Position numbers and translations under genes: made by a program. A stretch of DNA of 45,012 nt from positions 1 through 45,012 of the forward strand of contig DCII01000060.1 in the NCBI GenBank assembly GCA_002315935.1, read 5' to 3'. The notes beneath the pieces are model-generated. The model had not been told where the DNA came from. It searched no databases and saw only the letters and a program-made list of their open reading frames with translations. Below are positions 23,830 to 31,256 of the stretch, piece by piece; positions within the stretch are counted from its first letter, which is position 1; every line of letters begins with the position of its first letter. Origin of the DNA: Ruminococcaceae bacterium UBA1730 (lineage in GTDB: Bacteria > Bacillota > Clostridia > Oscillospirales > Acutalibacteraceae).

Positions 23830-25752
23830 TTATGAGAAAAGATTTGAAATTGATTCCGAAATACGGGCGAAGAAATTTCTGACCGCCTGAACAAGATTTC
23901 TGAACCATGCTCCGATTGAAGAAAGAAATCCACCTGAGCCGGATGAATCACTGACATTTGAGAAATTATTCACCGTGTTTTCCATTGTGAATTCGGTTGA
24001 AGCTTCTGCAAAAATACCGGAAATATCAAATCCACCGCCCGGATTTCCGGAAGGGGCTTCTCCACCGGGCTGATTGCCTTCAGAAGGCTGTTCGCTGTTA
24101 TTTACATTCTGCCTGTTACCGGAAGGAATTTCAGAAGGCTGTCCACCGCCGAATCCGCCGAATCCTCCGGGTTGCATTCCGCCTTTTGATGTTCCTGTGT
24201 ATGACTGCATAATTGCATCTTCGGTAAATCCGGTAGCTGTTGCCGAAGTGAAGAATCCGTTGACTGTTGAGCCTTTGACATCTCCGCCGATATAGAGATT
24301 ATAGGTTTTTCCTTTTTCAAGCTCGGGGGATGAAATAATTGCTCCCTGATATGTTCTTGCGTTATCCTTTGCAATCGGATCCTGATTCGGGTCATATGCA
24401 AAAACAACATTTCCGTCTGTGTCAGTGAAAATTATTGCTTCGTCAGCGTTTTCCATTGACGAGAAACCGAGGTTGACGCTTACCTGACCCTTGCCTGAAT
24501 TGTCGTCCTCAACTCCGTCCATTGTTGAGCCGAGAGCAATAACATTTCCACCGTGAATATAGGTTCCGCAATCGGAATCAAGACCCGAATCGGACTGCGG
24601 CTTAGCCATTGAAACAAGAGTGCCGCCGTTGACAACGAGATAGCCGTTTGAATCTATGCCGTCACCCTCGGAGCCGAGACCTGCAAAAATATGAGTGCAT
24701 CCGCCGTTGAAGGCGAGAACGGAAACCTTATCTTCATTGACATTGATTCCGTCATCCTGCGAATAGATATTGATGTTGCCGCCGTTAATTGAAAGATGAA
24801 GCTCGCTGTCAAGTCCTTCATATGTTGAAGTGATATTGAGAGTGCCGTTGCCGTCAATATTCATTGACTGATATGAATAGAAAGCGGCGTCTGTTTTTGT
24901 GAGCTTTTTCTGGAGGGTGACGCTCCTTGAATTTTTGCTTTGTTCGTCATCGCTCTTTGCCTTTGCTTTGAGCATTCTGAAAACATTTGCTCCCGAAACA
25001 TTGTTTATTTTGCCGTCTGCGAGAATAACATTTGCACCTGCATTCGCAGTGTCAACCTCAGAGCTCCATGATTCTTTATCTTCCCATTTATTGTCGCATT
25101 CATAAACCGAATAGAAATTAACGGCAGGAGCAACCGTGCAGGTTATGTCAACGCCGTTGAGAATAAGAGTGACCTTGCAGCTTTCATCATCAAAGGCATC
25201 GTCGCCGAGGTCAACCTTTATCTGACCGTGCCATGTTCCTTCAATTCTGTATGTGCCGACTTCTGTAATGTGAAGAACAGCGTTGCCATATGCTTCGCTT
25301 TCGCTGTGCATCATTGACGTTGGCAGAGAGCTTCCGAGAACGGGAAGAGTTGCAAAAATGAAATCTGTGTAATCCGATGCGGTGTAGTAATACGCCCATT
25401 CGGTATCATCATCATACTGAACCTTTTTGAATCCCGATGTGGGAAGCTCCGGATAGTATACAATATCGTGAGCTATATAAACCGATTCGTCGCCGGGTTC
25501 GGTTCCCGTGTAGTATTCAGCAGGTGAATTTTTAACCTCCGTATGCTTGATAGAAGGGTCTGCGTGCCAAGTGTAGTCATATTCCGTAACAGAATCGCCG
25601 TCATAAACAGCGGTATTGGAATAGCTTCCGTCACCGTTTTCGACTGAAGAAAGAACAATCGTGTGTTCTGCGTCCGCCGAAGCCGAAGCATTGAAAACCG
25701 TAAGGCAAAGAAGCATGGAAGCTGCCATGAGAACCGATAACAATTTTTTCAT
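23830..25752 (-). CDS. Secreted Cthe_2159-type carbohydrate-binding protein
   Basis: 640 residues with a signal peptide (MKKLLSVLMAASMLLCLTVF then NASASA). The middle (about residues 150-480) matches the beta-helix fold of Cthe_2159, with rungs such as MNIDGNGTLNITS, LHLSINGGNINIYSQDDGIN, GSEGDGIDSNGYLVVNGG and SDSGLDSDCGTYIHGG, rich in Asp that binds calcium. Cthe_2159 of Clostridium thermocellum binds cellulose and pectin-like acids. A Gly/Pro/Asn-rich linker follows (about 515-570) and a C-terminal amphipathic segment with FRNLVQAVRNFFARI that might hold it at the cell surface. AGAGG lies before the ATG at 25752. Confidence 0.85.
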   Translation of the reverse strand: MKKLLSVLMAASMLLCLTVFNASASADAEHTIVLSSVENGDGSYSNTAVYDGDSVTEYDYTWHADPSIKHTEVKNSPAEYYTGTEPGDESVYIAHDIVYYPELPTSGFKKVQYDDDTEWAYYYTASDYTDFIFATLPVLGSSLPTSMMHSESEAYGNAVLHITEVGTYRIEGTWHGQIKVDLGDDAFDDESCKVTLILNGVDITCTVAPAVNFYSVYECDNKWEDKESWSSEVDTANAGANVILADGKINNVSGANVFRMLKAKAKSDDEQSKNSRSVTLQKKLTKTDAAFYSYQSMNIDGNGTLNITSTYEGLDSELHLSINGGNINIYSQDDGINVNEDKVSVLAFNGGCTHIFAGLGSEGDGIDSNGYLVVNGGTLVSMAKPQSDSGLDSDCGTYIHGGNVIALGSTMDGVEDDNSGKGQVSVNLGFSSMENADEAIIFTDTDGNVVFAYDPNQDPIAKDNARTYQGAIISSPELEKGKTYNLYIGGDVKGSTVNGFFTSATATGFTEDAIMQSYTGTSKGGMQPGGFGGFGGGQPSEIPSGNRQNVNNSEQPSEGNQPGGEAPSGNPGGGFDISGIFAEASTEFTMENTVNNFSNVSDSSGSGGFLSSIGAWFRNLVQAVRNFFARISESISNLFS

Positions 25753-25775
25753 TTCAAAGACCTCTTTCATAAAAT

Positions 25776-25860
25776 TTAATCACAGGGATTAATTGGATAA
25801 TAGGTCTTCAAACTTAAATGCAGTTAAAAATGACTTTTCGATATTAATTTTCCAATTATA
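25776..25860 (-). promoter_or_regulatory. Likely -10 region and palindrome before the carbohydrate-binding gene
   Basis: On the minus strand TATAAT is at 25860-25855 (no clear -35 box). In the leader a palindrome TTAATC-ACAGG-GATTAA lies at 25776-25792. The remaining bases up to 25930 are AT-rich with nothing recognisable. Confidence 0.4.
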
Positions 25861-26005
25861 CTATACCAAATATATTTTAACCTGAAGTCAGTGTTTTGAA
25901 AATGCTGCAGAACCAATTTTCGGGAAGATATTTTATTTTCTGTATTGACGGAGTGCACTCGATAGGTTATTATAATAGCATTATGAAACCGAAGGAGGAT
26001 TCAAT

Positions 26006-27178
26006 TTGAAAAAAATGTGTAAAAGAATAACTGCGGCAATGCTCGCAATGATAATGTTCATCTGTATGTTCATTCCTTCATATGCGGCAGACCAGAATAT
26101 GATTACGAAGAAGACACCTCTTCTTGATTCCAACGGCTATCTTACAGAGCCGGGATACTGCTTCACAAGTCTTTATCAGTATGACAGAAGTGCAATCACC
26201 GCTCAGCAGTGGAGAATCAAGGAATGGGATTTCTATCAGATTTCCAACGAACGCTATACCGTTCAGATAACGGTTGCAGATATTTCTCTCGGCGGAGCGG
26301 TCACGGTAGGCGGTTTTGACCGTGTTACGGGTGAAAAATTCAGCACTATGGTGCTTCGTCTTTTCACCTTCGGCAAATTTGACCTCGGATATAAGGACGG
26401 CGGACTTTCGGAGAACGACTGGGAACCGCATACATATAAGAGAAAGGGTCTCAACTTTGATTTTGAGCTTTCAGTCGGCGAAACCGAGAGAACAATAAAA
26501 TTCAACGGCAAATCGGGAAGCGACAAATTCACAATGGACATTAAGCTCGATATGCTCCCGGGTCATGAGTCCCATTTCACTGCTCTTCCGTTTGACGGTC
26601 AGCCTGACCATTTCTACTATAATCAGAAAACAAACTGCATGGCTGCTACAGGCACTGTAACAGTCGGCGACAAGGTTATCGAATTCAAAGGCAAGGATGA
26701 TGATTCCTTTGCCGTTCTCGACTGGGGCAGAGGAGTCTGGCCGCTTCACGAAACGTGGTGGTGGGGCAACGGTTCAAAGGTTATCTATGACGGTGAAGGC
26801 AAGGAGCATATTTTTGGATTTGAAATCGGCTGGGATTTCTGCAACACAACCGCTGCCTCCGAAAGCACCGCATTCCTTGACGGAAAGGCATATAAGCTCG
26901 GTTACCTCAAATTTGAAAATCAGACAGAGGTTGTTAAGCCCTATGACAGCAACTGGGCAGACAATAATCAGATATGGAAGATTACCTCGGATGACGGAAG
27001 CTTTGAAATGACAATGACTCCCGAATACGATAACTACACAATGCTTCGTTTTCTCGTTGTCGGCAACCTTTGCCATCAGGTATTCGGCAAATGGAACGGA
27101 ACGGTAAGATGCGGAGATAAGACCATTGAAATCAAGGATATGACCGCATTCCTCGAACGCTCGGATAATATCTGGTAA
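26006..27178 (+). CDS. DUF2804 protein with signal peptide
   Basis: 390 residues. A signal peptide covers residues 1-28 (ITAAMLAMIMFICMFIPSYA then ADQ). The rest fits DUF2804 end to end: LLDSNGYLTEPGY, WRIKEWDFYQI, HFYYNQKTNCM, DWGRGVWPLHETWWWGNGS and GYLKFE. DUF2804 relates to lipocalin-like/AttH folds and is usually cytoplasmic, so export is unusual. The start is TTG at 26006, with GAAGGAGG 7 bases upstream; the ATG at 26015 is too far away. Monocistronic; adjacent exported polysaccharide-binding protein suggests a surface role. Confidence 0.85.
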   Translation: MKKMCKRITAAMLAMIMFICMFIPSYAADQNMITKKTPLLDSNGYLTEPGYCFTSLYQYDRSAITAQQWRIKEWDFYQISNERYTVQITVADISLGGAVTVGGFDRVTGEKFSTMVLRLFTFGKFDLGYKDGGLSENDWEPHTYKRKGLNFDFELSVGETERTIKFNGKSGSDKFTMDIKLDMLPGHESHFTALPFDGQPDHFYYNQKTNCMAATGTVTVGDKVIEFKGKDDDSFAVLDWGRGVWPLHETWWWGNGSKVIYDGEGKEHIFGFEIGWDFCNTTAASESTAFLDGKAYKLGYLKFENQTEVVKPYDSNWADNNQIWKITSDDGSFEMTMTPEYDNYTMLRFLVVGNLCHQVFGKWNGTVRCGDKTIEIKDMTAFLERSDNIW

Positions 27179-27184
27179 AAAATC

Positions 27185-27233
27185 AACCGCTTGGCATGAA
27201 TTGATGTTCATGACAGGCGGTTATCATTTTTTG
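27185..27233 (+). terminator. Terminator of the DUF2804 gene
   Basis: AACCGC pairs with GCGGTT and TGGCATGAA with TTCATGACA-type inner bases around TTGATG; followed by ATCATTTTTT. Confidence 0.8.
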
Positions 27234-27243
27234 CTCAGAAAGA

Positions 27244-27272
27244 TTGATTTTTAAAATAAAAGTTGGTATAAT
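27244..27272 (+). promoter_or_regulatory. Promoter of rpe
   Basis: TTGATT (27244-27249), 17 bases, TATAAT (27267-27272). Confidence 0.7.
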
Positions 27273-27326
27273 AAAGTGATTATAATGGTATATTATTGCC
27301 CGAGAAAATGAAGGGAAGAATTTTTG

Positions 27327-27998
27327 ATGATAAAAATTTCGCCGTCTCTGCTTGCAAGCGATTTTTCAAGGCTCGGTGAAGAGACGGAAAGAATGGAAAA
27401 ATGCGGAGCCGATATGCTCCATCTCGATGTTATGGATGGAAGATTCGTGCCGAATATCACCTTCGGTGCACCTGTAATCAATGCAATCAGAAACAAGGCG
27501 GACATTATTTTCGATGCTCACCTGATGATTGACGAGCCGCTGGAATATATCGAGGATTTTGCAGAGGCCGGAGCGGATATTATCACCTTTCATCTTGAAA
27601 GCTCTTCGCCGGCTGATGAAACAATTAAAAAAATAATCTCCTGCGGTTGCAGAGCGGGAATGAGTATCAGACCCGCAACCGGTGCAGAAGAATTATTTCC
27701 TTATCTTGATAAGCTTTCAATGGTGCTTGTTATGACGGTTGAACCCGGCTTCGGCGGACAGCCTTTTATGGCTGACATGATGCCGAAGGTTACTGCTCTG
27801 CGAAACGAAATAAACCGCAGAAATCTGGATGTTGATATTCAGGTTGACGGCGGAATAAACGATAAGACTGTTTCCGCCGCCGCCTCGGCAGGTGCAAATG
27901 TTTTTGTTGCCGGCAGTGCTGTTTTCGGAGCAGAGGATGCAGAATATGAAATCAATCTGCTCCGTTATCTTGCCGAAAAGAATTATCCGCAGAAATGA
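27327..27998 (+). CDS. rpe: Ribulose-phosphate 3-epimerase
   Basis: 223 residues, the usual TIM-barrel length. Pentose phosphate pathway enzyme interconverting ribulose-5- and xylulose-5-phosphate. Seen: KISPSLLASDF at the start, HLDVMDGRFVPNITFG with the metal His and Asp, DAHLMI, TVEPGFGGQPF, QVDGGIN and AGSAVFG for the phosphate. I use the ATG at 27327 with AAGGGAAG upstream; a TTG just before it is not needed. The last 47 bases overlap the end of mecA on the other strand. Confidence 0.96.
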   Translation: MIKISPSLLASDFSRLGEETERMEKCGADMLHLDVMDGRFVPNITFGAPVINAIRNKADIIFDAHLMIDEPLEYIEDFAEAGADIITFHLESSSPADETIKKIISCGCRAGMSIRPATGAEELFPYLDKLSMVLVMTVEPGFGGQPFMADMMPKVTALRNEINRRNLDVDIQVDGGINDKTVSAAASAGANVFVAGSAVFGAEDAEYEINLLRYLAEKNYPQK

Positions 27999-28551
27999 GT
28001 CTCTTGAGAGCGAAGGAATCCGAAATGAAATTCCAATGCTCGCAGGTGAATTCGCATTCGCCTTTTTCGAGCGAAATTTCATCGCAGAATTCCCTGAAAT
28101 ACCGGCGAAGGCAGGTCATATCCTCTGCACCGGAAAGAATCAGACGGTAGCTTCCTTCAAGCTCATAAAGGATGCTCCGCAGAGAAATATCCGTTTCGGG
28201 AAGGGCTTTCATGCAGTCCATCAGCTCCTGTGCAGACGGAAAGCTGCAAAGCATCAATCCACTCTGCTTTTTCAGCACGGACGGCGAAGAATAGGAAATC
28301 CTTCTGCCGAGAAGGGTGAAGCTCAGTATACATCCGCCGTCTGCTTCGGGAATTGCTTCAATCATCATGCGGCGTGAAAAATCAACATCTCTGCCGAGAG
28401 CCTTCCCGGCAGCATCAAGAACAGAGCGTATTACCTTTCTTGTTTCGAGAGCGGAATAATCCATCTGCTCATATGTAATATCAAGCTCCTTCATTTCTTT
28501 CTTTGAAAGTTCAACTATGATTCTGTCTTCTGTCGGAGAATCAATTTTCAT
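27952..28551 (-). CDS. mecA: Adaptor protein MecA
   Basis: 199 residues. In Firmicutes MecA hands ComK and other proteins to the ClpCP protease. The N-terminal IIVELSKKEMKELDITYEQM segment followed by an ETRKVIRSVLDAAGKALG helix is diagnostic; the C-terminal ClpC-binding part is recognisable. A stretch of Arg/Lys in the C-terminus (LKRLISADNSF) is encoded in the overlap with rpe. AAGGAGG 6 bases before the ATG. No terminator could be found; transcription runs into rpe antisense. Confidence 0.88.
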   Translation of the reverse strand: MKIDSPTEDRIIVELSKKEMKELDITYEQMDYSALETRKVIRSVLDAAGKALGRDVDFSRRMMIEAIPEADGGCILSFTLLGRRISYSSPSVLKKQSGLMLCSFPSAQELMDCMKALPETDISLRSILYELEGSYRLILSGAEDMTCLRRYFREFCDEISLEKGECEFTCEHWNFISDSFALKRLISADNSFRQDNGAD

Positions 28552-28647
28552 CGTGTTGCCTCCTTGCTGAATTACTGCTTATTATATGATATGACTTCTT
28601 GCGGCGGGATGCAATGAATAAATATTGGAATTAAGGTGGTGAATGCC

Positions 28648-29568
28648 TTGACGGAAAGTAAAAATTACAGAAGCACGCAGGTGTTCGGAGACTATCTCAT
28701 CATGCTCATAGCTCCGTTTGCTCTTGCGTTTATATATTACGGAGCAAGTGCTTTTTATATTACCGCAGTTTCGGTTGCAACGGCGGTTATCTGCGATGCA
28801 GCTGCAAGTGCGGTTCTCGGAAAAAGATTTAGGCTGAAAAATCTTGACAGTATTTTTACGGGTGCGGCAATTGCAATGATGATGCCTGCCGGAATAGCTC
28901 TTTATGTTCCGGTTATTGCAACGGCATTTGCCGTTCTTGTTGCGAAAGCTCCGTTCGGCGGCGGAATAAATGCTCCGTTTGTGCCTGCGGCGGCGGGATT
29001 TGCATTTTCATGCGTTTGCTTTCGTGAAAAAATTTTTGATTATTCATTTGTTACAGATGCAAAATTTCTCGGTTCTTCCTCAATCGCTTCCATGCTTGCG
29101 AAGGGAAATTCCGTTCATCTCAATTCGGGAAATCTTATTGACATTCTCTGCGGAAATTCCGCAGGAGCAATGGGAACGGGTTGCATTCTGATAATGCTCG
29201 GCTGCTGTGCATATCTTTTTGTCAAGAGAAGAAAAGCTCTTCTTTCAACTCTCGGCTTCGTTGCGGTCTGTGCAGTATTTGCTTTCTTTTTCCCGAGAGT
29301 TAATGCCTCGGGGCTGACAAGCGTTATTCTTGAATTGTCTTCGGGTTCGCTCATGTTTGCGGCGGTATTCTTTATGACAGACCAGTCAACCATGCCGCAG
29401 AGCAATCTTTACGGCGTTCTTTACGGCGTTATCGGCGGACTTATCTGTATGCTCATGCGTCTTTCGGGAGCTTATGAAGAACCGGTCTGCTTTGCGGTCC
29501 TTCTTGCAAATGCTTTTGCAAGGCTTCTTGAATACATCCCCAAAAGGAAGGCGGCTGAACCGAAATGA
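28648..29568 (+). CDS. RnfD/NqrB-like membrane subunit (atypical)
   Basis: 306 residues, about nine or ten membrane helices. It aligns with RnfD: INAPFVPAAAGFAF corresponds to NPFNPA, and SSGSLMFAAVFFMTDQSTMP to SGATMLGAFFILTDPVT. In RnfD an FMN is phosphoester-linked to a Thr in a SQATP-type motif; the matching position here reads GSSSIAS, apparently with Ser. I start at TTG 28648, since AAGGTGG lies 8 bases upstream; a GTG at 28636 would be inside that site. First of three Rnf-like genes; its stop overlaps the next start. No RnfB, C or G gene adjoins, so normal Rnf redox coupling is doubtful. Confidence 0.8.
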   Translation: MTESKNYRSTQVFGDYLIMLIAPFALAFIYYGASAFYITAVSVATAVICDAAASAVLGKRFRLKNLDSIFTGAAIAMMMPAGIALYVPVIATAFAVLVAKAPFGGGINAPFVPAAAGFAFSCVCFREKIFDYSFVTDAKFLGSSSIASMLAKGNSVHLNSGNLIDILCGNSAGAMGTGCILIMLGCCAYLFVKRRKALLSTLGFVAVCAVFAFFFPRVNASGLTSVILELSSGSLMFAAVFFMTDQSTMPQSNLYGVLYGVIGGLICMLMRLSGAYEEPVCFAVLLANAFARLLEYIPKRKAAEPK

Positions 29569-30371
29569 AAGAAAAATCACCTTCCGCAAAAGAAGTGCTT
29601 ATTAAAGGAGCTCTTATTCACAATCCGATTTTAATTCAATGTGCAGGCTTATGCCCCGTTGTTGCGGCGGCAACAAGCCTTAAGAATGCGGCTTTGCTTG
29701 CGGCGGCGGTCAGCCTGACAACAATATTTACCTGCGTTTTTGCAAGTGCATTGCTCAAAAAAATTCAGAGATGGATAAGAATGGGTATCTATCTCATTCT
29801 CGGAACAGCGGTTATTTTTCCACTTATATTTCTTCTTGAATCTCAGTCGAAATCAGAGCTTTCGCTTGTTCTGAAAATCTTCCTTCCGCTCATTGCGGTA
29901 AATTCGGCAACAGCCGTTCATTGCGAGCAGTTTTCAGTCAAAAATACCGTTAAGCTTGCCTTTTATGATGCGGTTGCGGTTTCGATAGGCTCGTCGGCAG
30001 TGCTTCTTATCTGCGGAGCAGTCCGTGAAATAATAGGCTATTCGTCAATAGCTGGTCACAGGCTGAATATTCCCACAACCTTCAGAAGTGCGGCTCTGCC
30101 CTTCGGATGCTTCATTATTCTCGGATTTCTTGCGGCAATTCTCAAATGGATTTCGGCCTACCGCTATCCCAATCTTGTTGCCGACAGTGAAACGATAGTC
30201 AGAGTGAAGCCGAAAAAGGATGAAATCAAGGATACGGTTGAGGTTGAAGTCTTTGATGAATTCTGGAATGAAGAGCCGGAGGAAGCTCCTCTTGAAATAG
30301 ATGAATATGATGAGATTTTTGATTCTCTTGACAATATATTTGATTTCAGCGGCGAGGAGGATGAGAAATGA
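29565..30371 (+). CDS. RnfE/NqrD-like membrane subunit with acidic tail (atypical)
   Basis: 268 residues: six helices plus an acidic C-terminal tail of about 60 residues, absent from RnfE. NPILIQCAGLCPVVAAATS matches the RnfE first half including C30, the [2Fe-2S] ligand. In the second half the family NC motif is replaced: NSATAVHCEQFSVKN, with S114 where Cys is expected (a Cys is at 120 instead). The start ATG overlaps the previous stop (ATGA). Together with the next gene this would form the RnfA/E core, but the cluster cannot be bound in the known way. Confidence 0.8.
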   Translation: MKEKSPSAKEVLIKGALIHNPILIQCAGLCPVVAAATSLKNAALLAAAVSLTTIFTCVFASALLKKIQRWIRMGIYLILGTAVIFPLIFLLESQSKSELSLVLKIFLPLIAVNSATAVHCEQFSVKNTVKLAFYDAVAVSIGSSAVLLICGAVREIIGYSSIAGHRLNIPTTFRSAALPFGCFIILGFLAAILKWISAYRYPNLVADSETIVRVKPKKDEIKDTVEVEVFDEFWNEEPEEAPLEIDEYDEIFDSLDNIFDFSGEEDEK

Positions 30372-30961
30372 AAATAGCTTATGACCTTCTCCTTACCGCT
30401 CTCTATGCCGTTTTTGTTCAGAATATGGTTATGAGCTTCGGCCTCGGCTCAAGCGAAGCCATCAGAGCTTCCTCAAAGCCGGGCAGATTTATCAGCCTTG
30501 CGGCAATGATTTCGGGCTTTTCGGTTGCAACAAGTGTCATCTGCAAGCTCATTGATATGTTCATTTCTTCAATCGGATTTTCATATGCGGTAAGGGTGGC
30601 AATATACGGCGGAGTGCTCGCAGGTGTTTATTTTGTTTCGGCTTTTTTTGCAATCGTTCTTTTCAAAGCGTCAAAAAGAACTATGGGTACTCTCGGAATT
30701 TCGGCATTGAATACTCTTGTGCTTGCCGTTCCGTTCATCAATAACACGGCATCCTATTCCTTTGCAGACAGCATCGGTTCGGGCATCGGTTCGGGAATTG
30801 CGTTTGTGCTTGCCGCCGCTCTCATTAACAGGGGAGCAAGAAGACTTGCGGAGAATAAGGATATTCCTGCGGTTTTCAAGGGTACACCTGCAATGTTCAT
30901 CTATGTCGGCATTCTTTCGCTTGCATTTTCGGGCTTTGCCGATTCAACTCTTTTCTCGTGA
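30368..30961 (+). CDS. RnfA/NqrE-like membrane subunit lacking cluster cysteines
   Basis: 197 residues, six helices, typical RnfA length. FVQNMVMSFGLGSSEA aligns with the NNFVL...GICPF segment, but the Cys-Pro is Ser-Ser. In the second half, ALNTLVLAVPFINN aligns with NCAVLGVALLN and the Cys is T116. Both [2Fe-2S] ligands are therefore missing. The start overlaps the previous stop by 4 bases (ATGA). Either it has a non-redox role or works without the cluster. Confidence 0.78.
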   Translation: MKIAYDLLLTALYAVFVQNMVMSFGLGSSEAIRASSKPGRFISLAAMISGFSVATSVICKLIDMFISSIGFSYAVRVAIYGGVLAGVYFVSAFFAIVLFKASKRTMGTLGISALNTLVLAVPFINNTASYSFADSIGSGIGSGIAFVLAAALINRGARRLAENKDIPAVFKGTPAMFIYVGILSLAFSGFADSTLFS

Positions 30962-30971
30962 GGTGACAGCA

Positions 30972-31256
30972 ATGTTCAAAGACGGAAAAATAGAAAAAAC
31001 TCTCAGACCGTCAGAGAGAAAAAGCATAACGGAATTCTCTTCACGCTTCGGAACAGGTCCGACCTACGAAGAGAAAATGAGAAACAAACGCATTATTCTT
31101 TCAATTCTCATTGCGGTGATTATTCTTTTTCTGCTGTTTCTCGGATATTTCGTCACCGATGTGTTTATCAGAATATCCGAAATGCCATATAATGCGGCAA
31201 CTATTTTTTCAGAGGGTATTTGTAAATGGATTATATTCCCTTCAATTCAAGGTTAA
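30972..31256 (+). CDS. Small membrane protein of unknown function
   Basis: 94 residues. A charged N-terminal half (to about residue 38, KIEKTLRPSERKSITEF) is followed by one membrane helix at about 41-61 (ILSILIAVIILFLLFLGYFV) and a short tail. No family recognised. The ATG at 30972 lies 10 bases after the RnfA-like stop, with GAGGTGA upstream. It overlaps the GH13 start by 31 bases. Its place directly behind the Rnf-like trio suggests it may be a fourth part of that membrane complex, by inference. Confidence 0.65.
   Translation: MFKDGKIEKTLRPSERKSITEFSSRFGTGPTYEEKMRNKRIILSILIAVIILFLLFLGYFVTDVFIRISEMPYNAATIFSEGICKWIIFPSIQG

Noticed and set aside
25930..25990. Promoter of the DUF2804 gene (TTGACG ... 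TATTAT/TATAAT)
   Set aside because: A TTGACG box exists near 25945 but the spacing to TATAAT is 20 bases and to TATTAT 17; I could not decide and do not list it as a feature.
30717..30971. Upstream extension of the small membrane protein frame
   Set aside because: This part lies inside the RnfA-like gene in another frame; the ATG at 30972 has a ribosome site.
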